A stretch of DNA of 35,226 nucleotides, taken from positions 1 to 35,226 of the forward strand of contig UQKU01000026.1 in NCBI GenBank assembly GCA_900541675.1. Direction: 5' to 3'. Origin of the DNA: an uncultured Collinsella sp. (GTDB taxonomy: Bacteria; Actinomycetota; Coriobacteriia; Coriobacteriales; Coriobacteriaceae). This document shows positions 23,776 to 31,139 of the stretch, piece after piece. The notes beneath the pieces are model-generated. The model worked only from the letters and a program-made list of their open reading frames with translations. It made no database searches and had not been told where the DNA came from. Position numbers and translations under genes: made by a program. Positions within the stretch are counted from its first letter, which is position 1; every line of letters begins with the position of its first letter.

Positions 23776-26139
23776 CTAGCGGCGCTTGCGGGTGGCCGTT
23801 GCCTTGCGGACGGAGGTCTTCTTGGTCGGAGCCTTTTCCTCGGTCGCGGCGACGGGGGAGACCGGGGCCTTCTTGGCGGGCCCGGGCTTGGCCTTTACCT
23901 CGGCCTTGGGCTCCTCTTTAGCGGCAGCGGGCTTGACCTCGGCTGCCTTCGGCCCGGGCTTGGCCTTTAGTGCGGTCTTGTCCTCGACCTTAGCCTCCGC
24001 TTTGGGAGCAGCAGCCTTGGTCGTGGACTTCTTGGCCGTCGTCGTTGCGCGCTTGCGCGTGGTGGTCTTGGCGGCCGGCTTGGCCTCGACGGTTACCTTG
24101 GCCTTGGATTCGGCGGGCGTCTCCTCGACTTTGGCGGCCGGCTTTGTGGCTGCCTTGGTTGTGGCGGCCTTCGTGGTCGTCGATTTCGTTGTTGTGGTCT
24201 TCTTGGCAGCTGTTGCCTTGTTGGCGGTCGCGGTCGTCTTCTTGGTAGCGGCCTTGGCCGGTGCCTTTGCCGCAGCCTTAGCCTCGACGGCGTCGGCCTT
24301 TACCTCGGGAGCAGCCTCGGCTTCGGCGGCCTTCTTGGCAGCTGCGGTGGTGCGCTTGCGCGAGGTCGTTGTCTTGACAGCGGTGGTCTTGGTTGCCGTC
24401 GCCTTGGTCGCTGTGGCCTTCTTAGCCGTTGCCTTGCGGGTCGTCGTCTTTTTGGTGGCAGGCTTCGCAGCGGGCTTCACCTCAGGCTCGGGCTCGGGAG
24501 TAGCCTCGACCTTCACCTCAGGATCGGCCTTAACGGGCTTAGCTTCAACCGGCTTCTCCTCGGCCTTGGGCTCCTCGGCGACAGCGGGCTCCTTAACGGT
24601 CGCCGCAGGCTCGGCCTCATCAGCAACCGGCTCCTCTACGGCCGTAGCAGCCTCCACAGCCGCTGGGCGCTCAATCTCCGGGTGCATAAAGAAGTACAGG
24701 TCCAGATACTTGTCGGCCGAGCGCGTCCAGCTAAAGTCCTGGCTCATGGCCTGCGTGACCAGCTGATTCCAGGCCTCGCGATTATCCCAGAACAGGCGTG
24801 CCGCACGGAACACCGCATCGCCCATCTCGTCGCCGTTAAAGTTGCTAAACGAGAAGCCCGTGCCCTCGCCGGTAAACTCGTTGTACGGGATCACGGTGTC
24901 CTTCAGGCCGCCGGTCTCGCGAACAATCGGCAGAGTACCGTAGCGCATGGCGATGATCTGCGACAGGCCGCAGGGCTCAAACTTCGAAGGCATCAGGAAC
25001 ATATCGGCGGCGGCGTACATGCGCTGCGACAGCGCAGGATCGAACTCGATGCGCGCGGCCATGGTGCCGGGGTACTTGTCCTGGAAGTAGCGCAGGCCGT
25101 CCTCGTAGTCGCGGTCGCCGGTACCCAGCACGGCCACCTGAACGCCGCCGGACAGGATTCGGTCGAGCGCGTACATGACCAGGTCCATGCCCTTCTGGCG
25201 CGTCAGGCGCGTGACCATCACCATGAGCGGGCGGTCGTCGCGAACCTCGAGGCCCAGCTCTTCCTGTAGCTTGGCCTTGCACACGGCCTTGCCGGAACGG
25301 TCCTCCACGGTGTAGTTGGCGGCAATGCGCTTGTCGGTTGCCGGGTCAAAGGCCGCCACGTCAATGCCGTTGAGGATGCCCTGCAGCGCGTAGGAGCGCT
25401 CGCGCAGTACGCCGTCCAGGCCCTCGCCAAACTCGGGCGTCTGGATCTCGCCCGCATAGGTGGGGCTCACCGTGGTAATGGCATCGGCATAGTGCAGCGC
25501 GCCCAGCATGTAGTTGATGCTGCAGGCGTCGCAACGCAGCTGCGTAGCAGCCGCCGGAATATGCGCCACACCCAGGATGTCCTCCATCACGGTGTCGCTA
25601 AACTGGCCCTGGAACGCCACGTTGTGGATCGAGAACACAGTCTTGACGCGGTCGTACAGCGGCAGGCCCTGGTAGAACTCGCGCAAGAACACGGGCGCCA
25701 GTGCCGTCTGCCAGTCGTTGCAGTGCAGGATGTCGCACTCAAAGCCCTCGGGCAGGTGCTGCAGGCTCTCGGTGATGGCCTTGGAGAAGAACGCGAAGCG
25801 CTCGCCGTCGTCGAAGAAGCCGTACGGATAATCGCGCGCAAAGTAGCGCTCGTTGTCCACGAACATATAGGTGACGCCGTCGTGCTCGAGCTTCTCCAGC
25901 CCGCAGTACTCGTTGCGCCAGCCAAGGCTCACGTAAAAGTCGGCAAAGTGCTCCATCTGCGCCTTGTACTCGTCCTTGATGGTGGCGTATTTGGGCACCA
26001 TCACGATGACCTCGGCGCCGGCGCGCACGAGTGCTGCAGGCAGCGAGCCCGCCACGTCACCCAGGCCACCGGTCTTAACAAACGGTGCGCACTCGGCCGA
26101 GGCAAACACGATCTGCATCTTTTTGCTGGAATCTGCCAT
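23776..26139 (-). CDS. glgA: Glycogen synthase GlgA (ADP-glucose) with long H1-like C-terminal tail
   Basis: Adds glucose from ADP-glucose to alpha-1,4 chains (GT5). From the chosen ATG at 26139 it has 787 residues. A GGGAG box 6 nt upstream favours it over an ATG four codons earlier. The GT-B core occupies about 1-490, the normal GlgA length. It has the ADP-glucose loop KTGGLGDVAGSLP, ILHCNDWQTAL, VFSIHNVAFQG, TRLTRQKG and the C-terminal FEPCGLSQIIAMRYGTLP. The remaining 297 or so residues are low complexity. An acidic Pro/Glu stretch (EEPVADEAEP, PEPEPEVKP) is followed by alternating Lys/Thr/Ala/Arg runs such as TKKTTTRKATAKKATATK, ending ATRKRR. Such a tail is not part of the family and resembles histone H1. 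Its role is unknown. Confidence 0.93.
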   Translation of the reverse strand: MADSSKKMQIVFASAECAPFVKTGGLGDVAGSLPAALVRAGAEVIVMVPKYATIKDEYKAQMEHFADFYVSLGWRNEYCGLEKLEHDGVTYMFVDNERYFARDYPYGFFDDGERFAFFSKAITESLQHLPEGFECDILHCNDWQTALAPVFLREFYQGLPLYDRVKTVFSIHNVAFQGQFSDTVMEDILGVAHIPAAATQLRCDACSINYMLGALHYADAITTVSPTYAGEIQTPEFGEGLDGVLRERSYALQGILNGIDVAAFDPATDKRIAANYTVEDRSGKAVCKAKLQEELGLEVRDDRPLMVMVTRLTRQKGMDLVMYALDRILSGGVQVAVLGTGDRDYEDGLRYFQDKYPGTMAARIEFDPALSQRMYAAADMFLMPSKFEPCGLSQIIAMRYGTLPIVRETGGLKDTVIPYNEFTGEGTGFSFSNFNGDEMGDAVFRAARLFWDNREAWNQLVTQAMSQDFSWTRSADKYLDLYFFMHPEIERPAAVEAATAVEEPVADEAEPAATVKEPAVAEEPKAEEKPVEAKPVKADPEVKVEATPEPEPEVKPAAKPATKKTTTRKATAKKATATKATATKTTAVKTTTSRKRTTAAAKKAAEAEAAPEVKADAVEAKAAAKAPAKAATKKTTATANKATAAKKTTTTKSTTTKAATTKAATKPAAKVEETPAESKAKVTVEAKPAAKTTTRKRATTTAKKSTTKAAAPKAEAKVEDKTALKAKPGPKAAEVKPAAAKEEPKAEVKAKPGPAKKAPVSPVAATEEKAPTKKTSVRKATATRKRR

Positions 26140-26162
26140 ATTGTCTCCCATGTTGCAATTCG

Positions 26163-26198
26163 AGAATAGCCGCCTGGCGCTAACCGGGCGGCTATTCT
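26163..26198 (-). terminator. Hairpin between glgD and glgA
   Basis: A perfect 12-bp stem (AGAATAGCCGCC with GGCGGCTATTCT) encloses 12 nt. It lies 32 nt past the glgD stop and 24 nt before the glgA start. A weak U-tract suggests partial termination or a processing site that could set glgA levels. Confidence 0.55.
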
Positions 26199-26229
26199 AC
26201 CTGTTACGAGCGATGTTGCGGTGCCAACG

Positions 26230-27357
26230 TTAACGTACGATGGTTGTGGCGGAAGTTAACGGAGCCTTGCCCAGCACCAGGATGTTCTCGGGCGTGCCTC
26301 GAAGCTCGGTGTTGATGGGAACCACGTTGTTCTTGTCCAGAATGGCGTTCTCAACTCGTGCACCGCTCTTGATGACACAGCTCTGGTTGATGATCGAATT
26401 GGTCACCGAAGCGCCCTCTTCGACCACAACGCCGCGCGACAGGATCGAGTTACGCACGGTGCCCTTGATGATGCAGCCGGCCGAGATGATCGAGTTGCAC
26501 GCGTGGCTGCCGGTCGCATAGCGCGAAGGCGGCACGTCGTGAGCCTTGGTCAGGATTGGGCGCTCGGGGTCAAAGAGCTGGTCGGCCACGGTCTGGTCGA
26601 GCAGGTCCATGCTGCGGCGATACAGCGACTTCTCGCTAAACACGCCCACGACCTCGCCCTTGTACTCGTAGCTGCACACGTCGATGTTGCCAAAGTCGCC
26701 TTGGAGTGCCTCGAGCAGGTCCAGATAGTCGGCTGCCTGGTAGTGATCGATGATCTCGAGCAGCGTCTCGCGGTTGACGATGCAGCAGTCCATAGAGGCG
26801 TTGTCGCCGTACACGACGCCGGCGCTCACGCCCGTCAGGCGACCGTTCTCGTTAATTTCGAGTTTGGTCTCGTCATCGACGTTGCGCGTGGCCTTGCAGT
26901 ACACCACGGTCATCTGGGCACCGGAGTTCTCGTGCGCGTCGATGATGGTGTTGAGGTCCATGTTAAAGATGATGTTGGTGCCCATCATCACAACATAGGG
27001 CTTGTCCGAGCGCTGGAACAGCGTCTTGTTGGAGATGATGTCGCGCAGCAGGAAGCGCATGCCGCCCTTGGTGGTGCCATACGCGTTGCCGGGCACCATG
27101 AACAGGCCGCCCTTCTTGCGGTCCAGACCCCAGTCCTTGCCCGAACCAACGTGGTCGATCAGCGAGCGGTAGTTGCCCGGCATGACGACGCCGACGGTCT
27201 TAATGCCGGCATTCATCATGTTGGACAGCGGAAAGTCGATCAGGCGGTAGCGGCCCAAAAAGGGAACGGACGCGATGGGGCGGTCCTTGAGCAGGACGCT
27301 GCCGTAGGTCGAAGAGTAGTTAGCGGTGCTATAACCGATGGCCTTGCGATTGATCAT
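26230..27357 (-). CDS. glgD: GlgD, non-catalytic subunit of ADP-glucose pyrophosphorylase
   Basis: 375 residues from ATG 27357, 4 nt after the glgC stop. It has the same two-domain layout as GlgC: a nucleotidyltransferase-like domain, then a left-handed beta-helix (SIISAGCIIKGTVRNSILSRG). The active-site elements are degraded. The N-terminal GGxGxRL loop is replaced by TANYSSTYGS, and the catalytic Asp of the SGDHLY motif is Thr127 in GTNIIFN. GlgC/GlgD heteromers are known in Gram-positive bacteria, where GlgD raises activity or alters regulation, so a regulatory subunit is the best reading. An in-frame ATG lies 13 codons upstream, inside the end of glgC. Confidence 0.93.
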   Translation of the reverse strand: MINRKAIGYSTANYSSTYGSVLLKDRPIASVPFLGRYRLIDFPLSNMMNAGIKTVGVVMPGNYRSLIDHVGSGKDWGLDRKKGGLFMVPGNAYGTTKGGMRFLLRDIISNKTLFQRSDKPYVVMMGTNIIFNMDLNTIIDAHENSGAQMTVVYCKATRNVDDETKLEINENGRLTGVSAGVVYGDNASMDCCIVNRETLLEIIDHYQAADYLDLLEALQGDFGNIDVCSYEYKGEVVGVFSEKSLYRRSMDLLDQTVADQLFDPERPILTKAHDVPPSRYATGSHACNSIISAGCIIKGTVRNSILSRGVVVEEGASVTNSIINQSCVIKSGARVENAILDKNNVVPINTELRGTPENILVLGKAPLTSATTIVR

Positions 27358-27361
27358 CGGA

Positions 27362-28510
27362 TCATTCCCCCTTCCCGATAACGACGTCATTTCCAACGAC
27401 GGCCGTATCCTTGGTGGTATCGACAGAGCCGAGCTTCACGCCCTCTTCGACCGTGGAGTTCTCGCCCAAAATAGCGCGGCAGATGTGCGCGCCGCTCTTA
27501 ACGTGCGCACCCGGCAGCAGCACGGAGTCCTCGACCACGGCGCGCTCCTCGATGATGACATCGGTCGAAAGGATTGAGTGGCGAGCGGTGCCGTAGATCT
27601 TGCAGCCGTTGGAGACCAGGCAGTCGTCCAGGCGGCCGTCCGGGCCAATGTAGTGCGGCGGACGCGTGGTGATGTTGGACATGATGGGGAAGTGCTTGTC
27701 GAACAAATCGAACTCGGGGTTGTTGCCCAGCAGGTCCATCGAGGTCTCGTGGAAGCTGGCGATGGTGCCGACGTCCTTCCAAAAGCCGTGGAACTCGTAG
27801 CTGTACAGGCGCTTGCCCTCGCCGAGCAGCTTGGGGATGATGTCCTTGCCAAAGTCGTGGCTCGAGCGCTGGTCCAGAGCGTCCTCTTCGAGTGCCTCGA
27901 TCAGCACGTCGGCCGAGAAGATGTAGATGCCCATGGACGCGAGGTTCGAATCGGGCTTATCGGGCTTCTCGGTGAACTTGGTGATGCGCCCGTCCTCGGG
28001 GTCGGTGGTCAGGATGCCAAAGCGGCTGGCCTCTTCCCACGGCACGGGCATAACGCTCACCGTGAGGTCGGCGTTGTTCTCAATGTGCGTCTTGAGCATC
28101 TTGCGGTAGTCCATGCGATACAGGTGATCGCCCGAAAGAATCAGGACGTACTTGGGGTCGTTGGCCTTGATGTAGTCGAGGTTCTGCGTAATGGCGTCGG
28201 CCGTGCCCGCATACCAGGCGCCGCCGGTCTGCGTCTCGTACGGCGGCAGGATCGATACGCCGCCGTCACGGCTGTCCAGATCCCAGGCCTCGCCGGAGCC
28301 CACATAGGCATGCAGCAGGTAGGGACGATACTGCGTCAGAACGCCCACCGTGTCGATGCCCGAGTTGGAGCAGTTGGACAGCGAAAAGTCGATAATGCGG
28401 AACTTGCCACCAAAGCTAACCGCCGGCTTAGCGATCTTTTGGGTGAGTGCCCCCAATCGGCTGCCCTGTCCTCCTGCGAGGAGCATCGCGATGCATTCTT
28501 TCTTACTCAT
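27362..28510 (-). CDS. glgC: Glucose-1-phosphate adenylyltransferase GlgC (catalytic subunit)
   Basis: Makes ADP-glucose and pyrophosphate from ATP and glucose-1-phosphate, the committed step of bacterial glycogen synthesis. The 382-residue protein has the pyrophosphorylase loop LAGGQGSRLGALT (11-23), AKPAVSFGGKFRIIDF, the catalytic Asp128 in LSGDHLYRMDY and the sugar-phosphate site FTEKPDKP. It ends with the beta-helix domain (LSTDVIIEERAVVEDSVLLPG). The glgD start lies 4 nt after its stop, so the two subunits are probably translated together. The start is ATG with AAGGAG about 7 nt upstream. Confidence 0.96.
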   Translation of the reverse strand: MSKKECIAMLLAGGQGSRLGALTQKIAKPAVSFGGKFRIIDFSLSNCSNSGIDTVGVLTQYRPYLLHAYVGSGEAWDLDSRDGGVSILPPYETQTGGAWYAGTADAITQNLDYIKANDPKYVLILSGDHLYRMDYRKMLKTHIENNADLTVSVMPVPWEEASRFGILTTDPEDGRITKFTEKPDKPDSNLASMGIYIFSADVLIEALEEDALDQRSSHDFGKDIIPKLLGEGKRLYSYEFHGFWKDVGTIASFHETSMDLLGNNPEFDLFDKHFPIMSNITTRPPHYIGPDGRLDDCLVSNGCKIYGTARHSILSTDVIIEERAVVEDSVLLPGAHVKSGAHICRAILGENSTVEEGVKLGSVDTTKDTAVVGNDVVIGKGE

Positions 28511-28550
28511 CGATTTCTCCTTCTGTCATCGATGTTCCTAAACCCATTAG

Positions 28551-28581
28551 CGACGGGCGCGGCGCAACGTCACGCCCGTCG
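28551..28581 (-). terminator. Hairpin between glgP and glgC
   Basis: CGACGGGCG pairs with CGCCCGTCG across 13 nt in the 108-nt gap. No U-tract follows on the minus strand, so it may stabilise or separate transcripts rather than terminate. Confidence 0.45.
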
Positions 28582-28618
28582 AGTAATGCCGTGCTGGCAT
28601 AGGGGAGCTCGCGCGCCT

Positions 28619-31045
28619 TTACGCGTGCCAGATCTCGTCGCGGTACTCGCGAATGGTGCGGTCGCTCGAGAACCAGCCGCTCGAGGCGGTGTTGAGCAGG
28701 GCCTTGCGGTTCCAGGTCTCCTGGTCGCCGTAGCTGCCCGTGAGCTTCTCCCACGCATCCACGTAGCTGCGGAAATCGGCCATGACCAGGTCGGGGTCGT
28801 TGTTGTTCATGAGCTCGTTGTAGATGCTCTCAAAGTTGCCCGAAAGACCCGCAAAGGTGTTGTCCTTGAGCTCGTCCATCACGCGGCCCAGACGCTCACG
28901 GTCGCCGTTGAGGGTATCCCACGCAAAGTAGCTGTTCGATGCCCAGAGCTGCTCGACCTCGGGGGCGGTCAGACCAAAAATGGCCTCGTTCTCGCGGCCG
29001 GCCAGGTCGGCGATCTCGATGTTGGCGCCGTCGAGGGTACCCAGCGTAATGGCGCCGTTCATCATGAGCTTCATGTTGGACGTGCCCGAGGCCTCCTTGC
29101 CGGCCGTGGAGATCTGCTCCGAGATCTCGGCGGCGGGGTAGATGAGCTGGGCGTTGCTCACGCGAAAGTTGGGGATAAAGCAGACCTTCATGACCTCGTT
29201 GACGCGCGGGTCGTTGTTGATGACTTCGGCCACGGAGTTAATGAGGCGGATAGTCTCCTTGGCGAAGGTGTAACTCGAGGCAGCCTTGCCGCTAAAGATG
29301 AAGGTCGTCGGCGTCACGTGGAAGTTGGGGTCGGCGATGCGACGGTTGTAGATGTCCATCACCTTCATGATGTTCATGAGCTGGCGCTTGTAGGCATGGA
29401 AGCGCTTAACCTGAACATCGAAGACGGTGTTGGGGTCGATGACCAGACCGGTCTCGGCCTTGACGTAGGCGGCCAGGCGCTCCTTGTTGGCGCGCTTGGA
29501 GGCGCCCACGGCCTTCAGGAACTCGGTGTCGTCCTTAAACTCCTTGAGCTTCTCCAGCTCAAAGGCGTCCTTCAACCAGCCGTCGCCAATGGCCTCGGTC
29601 ACGAGCTTGGCATAGGTGGGGTTGGCCTCGGCAAAGAAGCGACGGTGCGAGATGCCGTTGGTCTTGTTGTTGAACTTCTCGGGCGTCAGGGCATAGAAGT
29701 CCTTGAGCACGATGTTCTTGATGATGTCGGAGTGGATCTTTGCCACGCCGTTAACGCTGTGGCTGCAGATCACGGACAGGTTGGCCATGCGAATCTCGCC
29801 GTCCCACAGGATGGCGGTCTGACGCAGACGCTCCTGCCAGCCCTCCTGCGTGGTGTCGAACGACTCGTGCCAACGACGGCTGATCTCGTCGATGATCTGG
29901 TACACGCGGGGGAGGAGCTTGGAGAACGTGCCAATGGGCCACTTCTCCAGAGCCTCGGGCAGGATGGTGTGGTTGGTGTAGCTCACGACCTGCGTCACGA
30001 TGTTCCAGGCGTCATCCCACTCGAGCTTCTTCTCGTCGATGAGGATGCGCATGAGCTCGGGGCCGCACATGGCGGGGTGCGTGTCGTTGGTGTGGATGGC
30101 CACAAACTGCGGCAACAGCTCCCAGTTCTCGCCGTGCTCCTTCTCAAAGGTGTCGAGCAGGCTGTAGATGCCGGCCGAGACAAACAGGTACTCCTGCTTC
30201 AGGCGCAGCAGACGGCCGTGCTCGCCGGCGTCGTTGGGGTAGAGGATGGCGCTGATGGCCTCGGCCTCGGCGCGCTCGGCGTCGGCCAGGGCGTAGTCGC
30301 CGCGGTTAAAGGCCTCAAGGTCAAAGTGCTCCTCGACCGGCTCGGCGGCCCAGACGCGCAGCTTGTTGACGGTCTCGCCGGCATAGCCCACCACGGGGAT
30401 GTCATAAGGGACGGCCAGGATGTCCTGCGTGTCCACCGTGCGGTAGAACGTGCGGCCGTTCTCCTCAAAGCCCTCAACATGGCCACCAAACTTGATGGTC
30501 ACGGCCTTGTCCTGACGGCGGACCTCCCAGGGGTAGCCGTGGGTGAGCCACTCGTCGGTTGCCTCGACCTGGCTGCCGTTGACGATCTCCTGCTTAAACA
30601 GGCCGTAGCGGTAGCGCATGCCGTTGCCGTAGCCGGCGATGCCCTCGGCTGCCATCGAATCCAGGAAGCACGCGGCCAGACGGCCCAGGCCACCGTTGCC
30701 CAGGGCCGGATCGGGCTCCTGGTTCTCGATGACGGACAGGTCGAAGCCCATGTCGTCGAGCGCCTCGGCGACCATGTCGCGCACGCCAAAGTTGAGCAGG
30801 TAGTTGTCGAGCAGGCGGCCGATCAAAAACTCGATCGAGAAGTAGTACACGCGCTTCTTGCCCTCGGAGGTCACACGGGCGTCACTCTTGGTGGCAACGG
30901 TGCGTGCCTTCTCGGCCACGAGCTTGGCCAGGGCGTTAAAGCGGTCGAGGTCACTGGCGGCCTCGACGCTCTTGCCACTGATGCTCATGACGGCGTCGCG
31001 ATAGAGCTCGGTAAACTCCTGCTTGTTGTCGAAGATCTTGTTCAT
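28619..31045 (-). CDS. glgP: Glycogen/maltodextrin phosphorylase
   Basis: PLP-dependent GT35 enzyme releasing glucose-1-phosphate from alpha-glucan ends. The 808-residue length is typical. Family blocks are RVYYFSIEFLIGRLL, ENQEPDPALGNGGLGRLAACF, FVAIHTNDTHPAMCGPELMR, NNKTNGISHRRFF and DVQVKRFHAYKRQ. The PLP site EASGTSNMKLMMNGA carries the Schiff-base Lys659. The C-terminus is normal, without the basic tail seen on GlgA and GlgB. It sits between synthesis genes, so synthesis and breakdown are expressed from one locus. GGGGAAAGGA lies 6-10 nt before the ATG. Confidence 0.97.
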   Translation of the reverse strand: MNKIFDNKQEFTELYRDAVMSISGKSVEAASDLDRFNALAKLVAEKARTVATKSDARVTSEGKKRVYYFSIEFLIGRLLDNYLLNFGVRDMVAEALDDMGFDLSVIENQEPDPALGNGGLGRLAACFLDSMAAEGIAGYGNGMRYRYGLFKQEIVNGSQVEATDEWLTHGYPWEVRRQDKAVTIKFGGHVEGFEENGRTFYRTVDTQDILAVPYDIPVVGYAGETVNKLRVWAAEPVEEHFDLEAFNRGDYALADAERAEAEAISAILYPNDAGEHGRLLRLKQEYLFVSAGIYSLLDTFEKEHGENWELLPQFVAIHTNDTHPAMCGPELMRILIDEKKLEWDDAWNIVTQVVSYTNHTILPEALEKWPIGTFSKLLPRVYQIIDEISRRWHESFDTTQEGWQERLRQTAILWDGEIRMANLSVICSHSVNGVAKIHSDIIKNIVLKDFYALTPEKFNNKTNGISHRRFFAEANPTYAKLVTEAIGDGWLKDAFELEKLKEFKDDTEFLKAVGASKRANKERLAAYVKAETGLVIDPNTVFDVQVKRFHAYKRQLMNIMKVMDIYNRRIADPNFHVTPTTFIFSGKAASSYTFAKETIRLINSVAEVINNDPRVNEVMKVCFIPNFRVSNAQLIYPAAEISEQISTAGKEASGTSNMKLMMNGAITLGTLDGANIEIADLAGRENEAIFGLTAPEVEQLWASNSYFAWDTLNGDRERLGRVMDELKDNTFAGLSGNFESIYNELMNNNDPDLVMADFRSYVDAWEKLTGSYGDQETWNRKALLNTASSGWFSSDRTIREYRDEIWHA

Positions 31046-31099
31046 GCGTTCCTTTCCCCCGGGGATGTTTCTCCCGGAACGGTTATGACTTGTATCCTA

Positions 31100-31114
31100 C
31101 GCCCCTGCGGGGCG
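31100..31114 (-). other. Small GC hairpin between glgB and glgP
   Basis: CGCCCC and GGGGCG pair across TGC in the 94-nt gap. It lacks a U-tract and may be an RNA processing or stability element. Confidence 0.35.
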
Positions 31115-31139
31115 GGTAATTACAGTGGTAACGACTTTG

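Noticed and set aside
23786..24766. A 326-codon hydrophobic plus-strand frame opposite the GlgA tail
   Set aside because: The apparent membrane-protein character comes from reading Lys/Ala/Thr repeat codons backwards; no start signal or family match.
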